A stretch of DNA of 40,620 nucleotides, from assembly GCA_903898785.1 (NCBI GenBank), contig CAIUGU010000177.1:1-40620 (forward strand). The letters run 5' to 3'. Positions 17,364 through 25,486 of the stretch are shown here, in pieces. Every line of letters begins with the position of its first letter. Position 1 is the stretch's first letter. The DNA is from an uncultured Pseudomonadota bacterium. Its GTDB lineage: Bacteria > Pseudomonadota > Gammaproteobacteria > Steroidobacterales > Steroidobacteraceae. A program made the position numbers and the translations under genes. A model generated the notes under the pieces. The model made no database searches. It was not told the origin of the DNA and was given only the letters and a program-made list of their open reading frames with translations.

Positions 17364-18362
17364 ATGTCTGTGACCACCGCTGGCGATCCCCTGGTATTTG
17401 CATCCACGCAGACTGCTGAGTTCGCACAGGCCGTCGCGACTCGCCTCGGGATCGCCCTCGCTGCCAGCGAGGAACGCGAGTTCGAGCGCGGCGAACACAA
17501 GATGCGGCCTCGCGAGGAAGTGCGCGGCCGGCATGTGTTCGTGCTCCAGTCGATCCACGGCGACAGCATGGCCTCGACCAACGATCGGCTGGTCCGGTTG
17601 CTGTTCTTCATCGGCGCGCTCAAGGATGCGGGAGCCGCGACCGTCACCGCCTGCCTGCCGTACCTGGCCTATGCACGGAAGGATCGGCGGACCCAGCCCC
17701 AGGACCCGGTGACCACTCGCTATGTGGCGGCGCTGTTCGAAGCGGTCGGGTGCGATCGCGTCGTCGTGCTCGACGTCCACAACGAAGCGGCCTTCGATAA
17801 CGCGTACCGCTGCGAGACGGTGCGACTGGAGGCCGATGCAGTCTTCGCCGCAACGGTGGCCGCTTCTGCAGGGAAGAGCCGTGTCGTCGTGGCCTCTCCG
17901 GATTCCGGCGGCGTGAAGCGCGCGGAACAGTTCCGCATGAAGGTCGAGGCGCTGTCCAAAGGCGGCATCGAGTTCGCGTTCATGCACAAGCTTCGCGAAC
18001 ACGGGCAACTGTCGGGCGACACGCTGGTCGGCGACGTCAAGGATGCCGAAGTGCTGGTCTATGACGACATCATCGCCTCCGGGTCGACGATCATGCGCAC
18101 CGTCAGGGCGGCCCGCAGCGCGGGCGCAAGGACGGTTCGCGTGTTCGCGACGCATCCGGTGTTCACCGCCGAAGCCATCCAGCTGTTTGGCGACGACGGG
18201 CCGGACTCCGTGACGGTGAGCGACTCGGTCCCGATCCGCGGACAGTATGCGTCGCTGTTGCAGGGTCGCTTGCGTGTCTGTTCGGCGGCACCTCTGTTCG
18301 CCGAGTGCATCCGACGGCTGCACCACGGAGAATCGCTGGCAGGCGTTGCCCGCACTGGTTAG
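17364..18362 (+). CDS. Divergent ribose-phosphate pyrophosphokinase (PRPP synthetase)
   Basis: The protein has 332 residues, slightly longer than housekeeping Prs (about 315). It keeps LPYLAYARKDRRTQPQDPVTTRYVA (ATP loop region), SPDSGGVKRAEQF, and the ribose-phosphate loop VLVYDDIIASGST. The segment that reads DLHAGQIQGFF in typical Prs is DVHNEAAFDN here, so one of the two metal- and ATP-site histidine segments is changed. It should still transfer pyrophosphate from ATP to ribose 5-phosphate, though a specialised substrate is possible. It lies between two APH-like genes and near a phosphoribosyltransferase. Its TAG overlaps the stop codon of the opposing gene by 4 bp. No strong ribosome binding site was found before the ATG. 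Confidence 0.88.
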   Translation: MSVTTAGDPLVFASTQTAEFAQAVATRLGIALAASEEREFERGEHKMRPREEVRGRHVFVLQSIHGDSMASTNDRLVRLLFFIGALKDAGAATVTACLPYLAYARKDRRTQPQDPVTTRYVAALFEAVGCDRVVVLDVHNEAAFDNAYRCETVRLEADAVFAATVAASAGKSRVVVASPDSGGVKRAEQFRMKVEALSKGGIEFAFMHKLREHGQLSGDTLVGDVKDAEVLVYDDIIASGSTIMRTVRAARSAGARTVRVFATHPVFTAEAIQLFGDDGPDSVTVSDSVPIRGQYASLLQGRLRVCSAAPLFAECIRRLHHGESLAGVARTG

Positions 18363-19420
18363 CAGTCGGGCGGGACCTTGAGGTATTCCAGCGCTTCGCT
18401 CAGGTAACGACCCGCAATGGCGGACCACGGCTGGCGGGCCCTGAAGGCGGGATCGCGCAGATGCCACGCAACGATCTTGGCGCGCGTCGCGGCTCGGTGG
18501 CTCTGATACAGGCAGTACAACGCGACGGAGATCGGATCGGCGGTCGCGGAGCGATAGAGCGAGAAGACCCTGTCACCAACCCAGGCTGCACCGGCATGAC
18601 TGCATTCGATGGCGAAGTAGGCCAGCTCCTCGCAGGGGTCCAGCACGCGCAGGTCGAGGGAGAACTCGAGACGATCGATAATGGCGGGCGGCGACGCGAG
18701 GCACACATGCTCGGGTCGCAGGTCGCCGTGCGCTTCGATGATCCGTCGCTGCACCGCGCGCTGCGCAACCTCGGCATGAAGCTTCGCGAGCGCGGCCCGT
18801 TGCTGCGCGATCAGCCGGTCGACGACGGCAGGATCGAGCCCGAGGTCGGCAGCCAGCAACTCGGTGCGATTGGTGTCGATCTGCTGTTGCAGTCGCTGCA
18901 CGTATGCATCGGGAGCGATCCCGATCGGCGGCTGCCGGCGATAGAAGTCGATGAGCAGCCGTGCCGCGGCATCGATCTGCTCGCGAGGGACCCGGCCAGC
19001 GGCGATCGCGCAGTCGAGCATCTGGTTCTCGGGCAGTCGTCGCATCTGCACGAGCCAGTCGACGGCAACCCCTTCGCCGTCCAGGCGCAACCTGCCGTCT
19101 GCGCCACGCACGAGAGTCTCGATGCCGAGGTAAATCGCCGGCGACAAGGCGCGATTGAGCCTGAGCTCCTCACGGCAGTTGTGTTGGCGCTTTGCCGGCG
19201 TGTCGAGGTCGAGGTCCGGTGCGACGATGGGCTTCTTGAGTTTGTAGACCGTGTCCTGCGTCAGGAAGACCCAGGCAAAGTGGGTCTCGATGAGCCTGAC
19301 TTCGTGGACTTCCGGGCCGTATGTGGACGGCGTGGACAGGGCCGCGAGCTTCTCCTCGACGGTGGCGCCCGCTTCGGGCGGCATCGCGGAGTCGGGAGAT
19401 GCGAGCGGCAAGTCAGACAT
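18359..19420 (-). CDS. APH-like (COG2187-type) protein without P-loop domain
   Basis: This 353-residue protein is a paralogue of the N-terminal half of the protein at 15644-17203. Shared blocks are ETHFAWVFLTQDTVYKLKKP (compare ETHISWVILTGSHAYKIKKP), CREELRLNRALSPAIYLGIE, the catalytic loop AHGDLRPEHV and the metal segment IDRLEFSLDLRVLD. The C-terminal P-loop kinase domain is missing, so it is a single-domain family member. The substrate is unknown. The ATG at 19420 lies 41 bp from the divergent phosphoribosyltransferase start, and both genes probably share that short promoter region. The gene is convergent with prs with overlapping stops. Confidence 0.82.
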   Translation of the reverse strand: MSDLPLASPDSAMPPEAGATVEEKLAALSTPSTYGPEVHEVRLIETHFAWVFLTQDTVYKLKKPIVAPDLDLDTPAKRQHNCREELRLNRALSPAIYLGIETLVRGADGRLRLDGEGVAVDWLVQMRRLPENQMLDCAIAAGRVPREQIDAAARLLIDFYRRQPPIGIAPDAYVQRLQQQIDTNRTELLAADLGLDPAVVDRLIAQQRAALAKLHAEVAQRAVQRRIIEAHGDLRPEHVCLASPPAIIDRLEFSLDLRVLDPCEELAYFAIECSHAGAAWVGDRVFSLYRSATADPISVALYCLYQSHRAATRAKIVAWHLRDPAFRARQPWSAIAGRYLSEALEYLKVPPDC

Positions 19421-19461
19421 GCGGCACCGTCGGCCGGACCAGACCGAGGGAGTGCGAGATC

Positions 19462-20109
19462 ATGACCGTCCGCTTCACTGATCGCTCGGCGGCAGGATAC
19501 GCGTTGGCAACGCGGCTGCGTGAATACCGGGGGCAAGCCGATGTGGTGGTACTCGCATTACCTCGCGGCGGAGTACCGGTCGCGTTCGAGGTGGCGCGTG
19601 CGCTGCGCGCACCGCTCGACGTGCTGATCGTCCGCAAGATCGGCGCACCCGGCCAGCCCGAGTTCGCGCTCGGCGCGATCGCCTCCGGCGGACTGCTGGT
19701 GCTCAACGACGAGGTGCCGGCATCGTGGGCCGACACTCCGGAAGTCGCTGCCGCCGTGGAGGCCGAGCGACGCGAGCTCGAGCGACGCGAGCAGGCATAT
19801 CGAGCAGGGCGCGGCGCACTCTCCCTGTCCGGCAAGCGGGCGTTGCTCGTCGATGACGGCGCGGCAACGGGCTCGAGCATGCTGGCGGCCGTCCGCGCGG
19901 CGAAGCAGCTCGGCGCGAGGGAAGTCGTCGTCGCGTTGCCCGTCGCCTCCGGTGCGGCGGCGGAGAAGCTGTCCCGGGAAGCGGATCGAGTCGTGTGTCT
20001 CAGCACTCCCGCCTCCTTCATGGCCGTGGGCCAGTGGTACGAGGACTTCCCGCAGACGTCGGATGCCGAAGTCCGTGCGTTGCTGCGGGCACCCCCGGAC
20101 GACGGCTAG
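19462..20109 (+). CDS. Phosphoribosyltransferase family protein
   Basis: This 215-residue type I phosphoribosyltransferase carries the PRPP-binding loop ALLVDDGAATGSSM (about residues 122-135) and the N-terminal strand VVVLALPRGGVPVA. The sequence LIVRKIGAPGQPEFALGAIASGG is characteristic of a group of predicted phosphoribosyltransferases often found beside Usp genes and stress hydrolases. The base acceptor is unknown. A good GGGAG lies about 11 bp upstream of the ATG at 19462; the frame is open further upstream but overlaps the divergent gene. With the PRPP synthetase nearby it suggests a local phosphoribosyl pathway. Confidence 0.88.
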   Translation: MTVRFTDRSAAGYALATRLREYRGQADVVVLALPRGGVPVAFEVARALRAPLDVLIVRKIGAPGQPEFALGAIASGGLLVLNDEVPASWADTPEVAAAVEAERRELERREQAYRAGRGALSLSGKRALLVDDGAATGSSMLAAVRAAKQLGAREVVVALPVASGAAAEKLSREADRVVCLSTPASFMAVGQWYEDFPQTSDAEVRALLRAPPDDG

Positions 20110-20121
20110 GCCAGCGACGGC

Positions 20122-20589
20122 TTACTTCATCGGGCCTTCGGCCAGCAGGCGGACCGCCGCGAGCACGGACGGCCGCAGGCGCACGTTCAGCGTCGTGAGG
20201 GGCACGCCGGCGAGGTTGCGAGAGTATTCGACGAGCACCTTCTTCTGCAGCGCCTTCGGCAACAGCGCCCGAAACTCGGACAGCAATCGCGGCGATGCCA
20301 CGAGGATCAGGCACTGGCAGTCGCGGCTGGCAAGGAGCGGCTGCAGCGACTGGGCTACACCGGCCAGCCACCGATGCGTCAGGTGCTGCTTTTCCGACGA
20401 GGCCTCGAAGGTCTGGCGGCTGCCCGATGTCCGGTTGTAGCTGCGACCCGGCCGGGAGCTGACGAGGTCGCGCTCGTGCAGCGCGGCGATCGAGTTGCCG
20501 AAGTCCGCAATCTCGCGCAACACGCGCTTCTCCCCCGAAACTTCGTACAGGCGGGCAATGCTGCCATCGGCAGTGAGGACATGGATCAT
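20122..20589 (-). CDS. Host-attachment family protein
   Basis: This cytoplasmic protein of 155 residues begins MIHVLTADGSIARLYEV. It contains FGNSIAALHERDLVSSRPGRS and ends with LAGVPLTTLNVRLR. These blocks resemble the family annotated as protein required for attachment to host cells (Host_attach). The fold resembles release-factor and nuclease-like domains, and a true attachment role is doubtful outside the original report. It is often a neighbour of stress genes. ATG 20589 is preceded by AAGGAG at a good distance, which decides the start although the frame is open to 20910. It is convergent with the phosphoribosyltransferase gene and follows the osmC-like gene on the same strand. Confidence 0.8.
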   Translation of the reverse strand: MIHVLTADGSIARLYEVSGEKRVLREIADFGNSIAALHERDLVSSRPGRSYNRTSGSRQTFEASSEKQHLTHRWLAGVAQSLQPLLASRDCQCLILVASPRLLSEFRALLPKALQKKVLVEYSRNLAGVPLTTLNVRLRPSVLAAVRLLAEGPMK

Positions 20590-20627
20590 GAGGCGTCGCT
20601 CCTTGGGAGAAAGCGTGAACGAAAAGC

Positions 20628-21062
20628 TCAAGTGGACTGGATGTCGGTCGTGAGGACGCGCTCTGCCTTGAGGGAGTTCGCGATGAGGCACCCGCGCTCC
20701 GCCTTTTCCAGCAGGCGCTGCGCCGTCGCCGTGTCCGCCGCCGCATCGACGCTGAGCACCGCATGCGTCACGACACGCGTGAACTGGGTGGCGCCGTCCT
20801 TGCGCTCCAGCGTCCCTTCGACGCGGCAGCTCAGGTGGCGCCATTCGAACTTTGACGCCCGTGCAACGGCCCGGAAGGTCAGGATGAAGCAACTGGCGGC
20901 GGCCGAGCACAGCAGGGACTCAGGCGACCACCGACCGCCGGGACCATCAAACTCGGGCGGCGAGGCGGAGGCAAAGGTAGGCAGCCCCGGTGCCGCCACC
21001 GCGACATCGCCGTCCACGCCGGCCTCAACGCTGACCTGGTAGGTATGGGGAAAGGGCTGCAT
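20628..21062 (-). CDS. OsmC-family protein
   Basis: The protein has 144 residues. It has the OsmC/Ohr arrangement with two reactive Cys regions: SAAASCFILTF (Cys near 58) and KAERGCLIANSL (Cys near 124). The text GGRWSPESLL before the first Cys and the strands around FEWRHLSCRVEGTLER fit the fold. These proteins reduce organic hydroperoxides with a Cys pair. The C-terminal GCLIANSL resembles the YhfA/OsmC group more than Ohr. It is probably cytoplasmic. It lies between the DUF2892 gene (6 bp upstream) and the host-attachment gene (38 bp downstream), all on the minus strand, so they form one likely operon. Confidence 0.88.
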   Translation of the reverse strand: MQPFPHTYQVSVEAGVDGDVAVAAPGLPTFASASPPEFDGPGGRWSPESLLCSAAASCFILTFRAVARASKFEWRHLSCRVEGTLERKDGATQFTRVVTHAVLSVDAAADTATAQRLLEKAERGCLIANSLKAERVLTTDIQST

Positions 21063-21068
21063 CTTGGG

Positions 21069-21272
21069 TTATGCCTTGGATTGGTTCCTGGGATGAGTGC
21101 TGAGCCCGAAGGCTGAATACAGTGGGCAACTGCCAATGAGCGCGGTCAGCAGTGGCACAAGCCCGAGCAGCCCGAACCAGCGCGCATTGCCGTCGATGAA
21201 CAACATGCTGAGAACGAGCAGGCCGACGATGACGCGTACCGTCCGGTCTCTGGCTCCGACATTGTGGGTCAT
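21069..21272 (-). CDS. Small DUF2892 membrane protein
   Basis: This 67-residue inner membrane protein has two hydrophobic helices: VRVIVGLLVLSMLFI and FGLLGLVPLLTALIG. They are followed by SCPLYSAFGLST, the conserved C-P-x-Y motif of DUF2892. The N-terminus MTHNVGARDRTVR is also typical. The same domain is fused to rhodanese in YgaP. The function is unknown; a link to sulfur or redox chemistry is guessed for the family. GGAG lies 7 bp upstream of the ATG at 21272. It is the first gene of the run with osmC and the host-attachment gene and is divergent from the cation ATPase. Confidence 0.88.
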   Translation of the reverse strand: MTHNVGARDRTVRVIVGLLVLSMLFIDGNARWFGLLGLVPLLTALIGSCPLYSAFGLSTHPRNQSKA

Positions 21273-21459
21273 GGGCAAACTCCAGTGGAGTACGGTGCCT
21301 GCCTTAAGCTACTCCTCGGGAAGCCCGTTCGCACTAGGGAACCTCCGGATAGGCGACGGTCGCAAGGTCGATTGAAGCGGTTACGTCGCGGGATCGGCGA
21401 ATATGGAGAACTGCGGAAGTACGGTGCAGTATGACCGCTGCACGCAAGCAACCGTCCCG

Positions 21460-23994
21460 ATGAACATGGAACCGGCCTCTCCCAACCCACCCCCCGCGGT
21501 TGCCCCTTCCCCGACTGGACTGAGCAGCGCAGAAGCCGCGCGCCGCCTCAAGTCGGACGGCTTCAACGAGTTGCCCGGGCAGAAGGCCCGCTCCTGGCCC
21601 CTGATCCTGGTGGGGGTGGTCAAGGAGCCGATGTTTGCACTGATGCTCGGTGCAGCCTTCATCTATTTCATCGTCGGCAGCTTGAGCGAGGCGCTGACGC
21701 TCACGGCATCGATCGGCGTGGTCATCCTGATTTCCGTCTTCCAGGAACGGCGGACGGACCATACGCTGGCCATGCTCAAGGATCTTTCCAGCCCGCGGGC
21801 GCTGGTGGTCCGCGAGGGCGTGGAGACGCGCATTCCCGGCCGCGAAGTGGTCGTGGGCGATCTCGTGCTGTTGCGGGAGGGCGACCGGGTCCCGGCTGAC
21901 GGGGACATCGTCAGTGCCACGGGCCTCAGCGTCGACGAATCGATCATCACGGGCGAATCCCTTTCGGTGGATAAGGCGCCGGGCAGTGCCGGTCATGTCT
22001 TTGCCAGCACGCTGGTGGTGACTGGATTCGGAACGATGCAGGTCACGGCCACCGGTGCGCGGTCCGAGATCGGCCGGATCGGCACGGTGCTCGGGACGCT
22101 GAAGCCGGAGACGACGCCGCTGTTCCGCGAGGTCCACGGTCTGGTTCGCTGGATTGCGGCGGCCGGTCTTGGCCTGTGCGCGCTGGTTGCGGTGGTCTAC
22201 GGCCTGACGCGAGGCAACTGGCTCGAGGGCGTGCTCGCGGGTATCACGCTGGCGATGGGCGTGTTGCCGGAAGAGTTCCCTGTCGTGCTGACCGTGTTCC
22301 TGGCGATGGGGGCCTGGCGCATCTCGAAGCGCGGCGTACTGACACGGCGCATGCCTGCCATCGAGACGATCGGCTCCACGACGGTGCTGGCCGTCGACAA
22401 GACCGGGACGATCACCGAGAACCGGATGCGCGTCGCGTTGATCGAGACCGCGAGCGCGAAATGCGACCTGCGCGTTGCCGATGCCAAGACGGATGCAGCC
22501 GCTGCAACGGTCCTCGGCATCGCACTGGCGGCCAGCGAACGCAGCGCCTTCGATCCCATGGAACGCGCCATCCACGAGGCGGCCACGAAGTACCAGCCCG
22601 ACGCCGCGGCCGAGCTGGAACGACGGCAGTTGACCCGCGAGTACGATCTGACCCCCGAGCTGCTCGCAGTGACGCACGTGTGGCGTGGCGACAGTGCCGA
22701 AACCCACGATGTGGCGGTAAAGGGTGCGCCCGAAGCGGTGTTCGGCTTGTGCAAGCTGCCTGCCGCCGAACGGGAGCGCTGGCTCACCGCAACGCGGGCG
22801 CATGCGCTTGAGGGCTTGCGTGTGCTGGGCGTAGCACGAGGCCAGTTTCGCGGCGCCGAGCTGCCGGATTCACCGCAGGCGTTCGCGCTGGAGTTCCTCG
22901 GGCTGCTGTGCCTGGCGGATCCGGTGCGGGCCACAGTCCCGGCGGCCCTGGCCGAGTGTCGCGCGGCCGGTATTCGCGTGGTGATGATCACGGGCGATCA
23001 TCCGGGCACGGCGCTTGCGATTGCGGGGCAGGCAGGCCTCGATACGACAGGCGGTACGTTGACCGGGGACGAGATCGGTTCGCTGTCGGACGAGGCGCTC
23101 GCGGCGCGCGTGAAGGTCACGAACCTCTATGCGCGGACCAAGCCCGAGCAGAAACTTCGCCTGATCCAGGCATTCAAGGCCGCGGGCGAAGTCACGGTGA
23201 TGACGGGCGACGGCGTCAACGACGCGCCGGCGCTCAAGGCCGCCCATGTCGGCGTCGCGATGGGCAGCCGCGGCACGGATGTGGCTCGCGAAGCGGCGGC
23301 GCTCGTCCTCGTTAACGACGACTTCGCGTCGCTGGTGGGTGCGGTCCGCATCGGGCGCCGGATCTACGACAACATCCAGCATGCGATGAGCTATCTGCTT
23401 GCCGTGCATATCCCGATCGCCGGCATGGGGCTGCTGCCGGTGCTCTTCGGCTGGCCGCTGGTGCTGTATCCGTTGCACGTTCTGTTCCTGGAGTTCGTCA
23501 TCGATCCGGCGTGTTCGCTCGTCTTCGAAGCCGACCCTGAGCATGCCAACGTCATGCACCGCAAGCCACGGAAGGCGGCTGCGCGACTGTTCTCAAAGCG
23601 GACCGTTTTCAACAGCGTCGTAATGGGTACTGCGGCGCTGGCTTACAGCGTCGGCGTCTACGCACTGGGTCTTCAGCTGTTCAGCGAGAACGAGGCGCGC
23701 TCCCTGGGCTTCATGGCCATGGTCGTGGCCAACCTGCTGCTGATCTTCGTGGCCCGCGCGCAGGGCGAGGACTTCCGCGCCACGCTCGCACGGCCGAACA
23801 GGCTCTATTGGGGCATCACCGCCGCCACGCTGACGGCATTGCTGCTCGCGATGTACATCCCCGCCATCGAGAAGCTGTTCGGCTTCGACGCACCGCCGGT
23901 CATGGCTACCGGTGGTGTGCTGCTTGCAGCAGTGCTGGTGTTGCTGCCGGCAGCGATGTTCGTAAGGCAAAGAAGGGCTAGTGCTGCAGAATGA
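21460..23994 (+). CDS. Cation-transporting P-type ATPase
   Basis: This 844-residue integral membrane pump has the actuator motif ITGES, the phosphorylation site DKTGTIT (Asp313 from this start), the nucleotide-domain KGAPEAV, the hinge MITGDH and TGDGVNDAPALKAA. About ten membrane segments are visible. Transmembrane helix 4 reads LPEEFPVVLT, so the ion site has PEEFP instead of the PEGLP of calcium pumps and the CPx of heavy-metal pumps. No N-terminal metal-binding domain is present. Ion specificity is not settled; a calcium-like or magnesium-like cation is likely. The start may be ATG 21403, 21460 or 21466; none has a clear ribosome site, and the first family-like segment is GLSSAEAARRLKSDGFNEL. 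Its 3' end overlaps the opposing phosphorylase gene by 17 bp. Confidence 0.9.
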   Translation: MNMEPASPNPPPAVAPSPTGLSSAEAARRLKSDGFNELPGQKARSWPLILVGVVKEPMFALMLGAAFIYFIVGSLSEALTLTASIGVVILISVFQERRTDHTLAMLKDLSSPRALVVREGVETRIPGREVVVGDLVLLREGDRVPADGDIVSATGLSVDESIITGESLSVDKAPGSAGHVFASTLVVTGFGTMQVTATGARSEIGRIGTVLGTLKPETTPLFREVHGLVRWIAAAGLGLCALVAVVYGLTRGNWLEGVLAGITLAMGVLPEEFPVVLTVFLAMGAWRISKRGVLTRRMPAIETIGSTTVLAVDKTGTITENRMRVALIETASAKCDLRVADAKTDAAAATVLGIALAASERSAFDPMERAIHEAATKYQPDAAAELERRQLTREYDLTPELLAVTHVWRGDSAETHDVAVKGAPEAVFGLCKLPAAERERWLTATRAHALEGLRVLGVARGQFRGAELPDSPQAFALEFLGLLCLADPVRATVPAALAECRAAGIRVVMITGDHPGTALAIAGQAGLDTTGGTLTGDEIGSLSDEALAARVKVTNLYARTKPEQKLRLIQAFKAAGEVTVMTGDGVNDAPALKAAHVGVAMGSRGTDVAREAAALVLVNDDFASLVGAVRIGRRIYDNIQHAMSYLLAVHIPIAGMGLLPVLFGWPLVLYPLHVLFLEFVIDPACSLVFEADPEHANVMHRKPRKAAARLFSKRTVFNSVVMGTAALAYSVGVYALGLQLFSENEARSLGFMAMVVANLLLIFVARAQGEDFRATLARPNRLYWGITAATLTALLLAMYIPAIEKLFGFDAPPVMATGGVLLAAVLVLLPAAMFVRQRRASAAE

Positions 23995-25486
23995 AGGCAC
24001 GCGCATGTCGCGCGTGATAGGCCATGGCGTACGCGAGTTCGCCGGGGCTTTCGGCGTGTACGGTCATCAGCGGCTGGCCGCGCTCGACGTGGTCGCCGAC
24101 GCGGACGTGCAGCTCGATGCCGGCGGCCTGCGCGCGAGGGGCGCCTGCCAGTTTCGCAATCCGGGAGATCAGGCGATTGTCGATCTGCGTGATGATGCCG
24201 CGTGTCGGTGACAGCACCGGCGCCTGATACTGCGCGATGCTAGGCGTACGCTGGCCGCCCTGTGCTGCGCAGATGGCTGCGAATTTCGCTTCGGCGGCGC
24301 CGCTGTCGAGGAGTTCCGTGGCCCGCTTGCGTCCCTGCCCCACGGAGTCGCCACCCAGTTCAAGCAGGTGACCGGCGAGATCGAGTGCGCGCTCGCGCAG
24401 GTCCGCGGGAGCGCCTGGCGCGCGGGCAAGAACGGCAAGCACGTCGCGAGCTTCCAGTGCCGGGCCAATGCCGTTGCCGACGGGCTGCGTTCCGTCCGAA
24501 GGGTGCAGGTGGACCCTGAGTCCCAGCGCATCCGCCACGGCAGTGAGCCGCTCACCGAGCTTCTGCGCCGCTGCCTGCGTGCGGATCTTCGCAGTCGGTC
24601 CCATCGGCAGGTCGAGGATGACGTGCGACGCACCGGCCGCGATCTTCTTCGACAGTACGCTGGCGACGAGCTGCGCATCGCCGTCGAAGTCGAGCGGACG
24701 CTCCACGCGGATCAGCACATCGTCCGCGGGGCTCAGCCCCACCGATCCGCCCCACGCGACGCAGCCCCCCTCCTTGTCCACGACTGCACGCATCTGCGCG
24801 AGCGTGAGGTCCACCGGCGCCAGCGTGTCCATCGTGTCGGCGGTCCCGGAGGGTGACGTGATGGCGCGCGACGAGGTCTTCGGAATGCGGTAGCCGGCTG
24901 CGGCCACGATCGCAACCAGGATGGGCGTCGTGCGATTGCCGGGCAGGCCGCCTACGCAGTGCTTGTCGAGGACAATGCCGGTGCCCCAATCAAGCGTCGA
25001 TCCCACGCCCACCATGGCGCGAGTCAGGGCCACCGTCTCTTCGGTGTCCATCGTTCCGGCCGCGCAAGCGGTCAGAAATGCGACGAGCTCAAGATCGGAC
25101 AGCCTGCCATGCACCGCGTCGCGCATGATCTCCGCGTAGTGCACCCGCTCGAGACGCTGGCCGTAGATCTTCGCGCGAATGTGCGCCGTCGAATCGGCGG
25201 CATCGGCGTGCCGGAACCACGCTTTCTCGCCTGGCTTGGGTTCAAGGTGGCGCCATGCCGCTTCAGAAAGGCCGGCCTGGTGCGCGGGCAGCCATGGGCT
25301 TGAGACGACGTTGAGCGTCGCGATGATGGAGCGTTCCCCGACATGTACGGCGATGCGGGTCTGCGCCTCGAAGCCTTCTGACCGGCACACCGTGCAATCG
25401 GCGCGCATGTAGACGACCGGCTCCTGGTACGTGTCGATGCCGGCACGGACCAGGTCAAGCGTTTCGGCTTCGGGAGCGGGTTTCAT
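23978..25486 (-). CDS. AMP-phosphorylase-type thymidine phosphorylase family enzyme
   Basis: The enzyme has 502 residues. An N-terminal domain of about 85 residues precedes the nucleoside phosphorylase core. The key signatures KHCVGGLPGNRTTPI and KTSSRAITSPSGTADTMD are those of the archaeal AMP phosphorylase group and not of classic bacterial thymidine phosphorylase (KMSGRGLGHTGGTLD). Expected reaction: nucleoside 5'-monophosphate plus phosphate gives base plus ribose 1,5-bisphosphate; plain nucleosides are possible. In archaea the product goes to RuBisCO, but no RuBisCO or isomerase is encoded here, whereas a PRPP synthetase and a phosphoribosyltransferase are. The ATG at 25486 overlaps the stop of the MBL gene (ATGA), so the two genes are translated together. 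Confidence 0.9.
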   Translation of the reverse strand: MKPAPEAETLDLVRAGIDTYQEPVVYMRADCTVCRSEGFEAQTRIAVHVGERSIIATLNVVSSPWLPAHQAGLSEAAWRHLEPKPGEKAWFRHADAADSTAHIRAKIYGQRLERVHYAEIMRDAVHGRLSDLELVAFLTACAAGTMDTEETVALTRAMVGVGSTLDWGTGIVLDKHCVGGLPGNRTTPILVAIVAAAGYRIPKTSSRAITSPSGTADTMDTLAPVDLTLAQMRAVVDKEGGCVAWGGSVGLSPADDVLIRVERPLDFDGDAQLVASVLSKKIAAGASHVILDLPMGPTAKIRTQAAAQKLGERLTAVADALGLRVHLHPSDGTQPVGNGIGPALEARDVLAVLARAPGAPADLRERALDLAGHLLELGGDSVGQGRKRATELLDSGAAEAKFAAICAAQGGQRTPSIAQYQAPVLSPTRGIITQIDNRLISRIAKLAGAPRAQAAGIELHVRVGDHVERGQPLMTVHAESPGELAYAMAYHARHARAFILQH

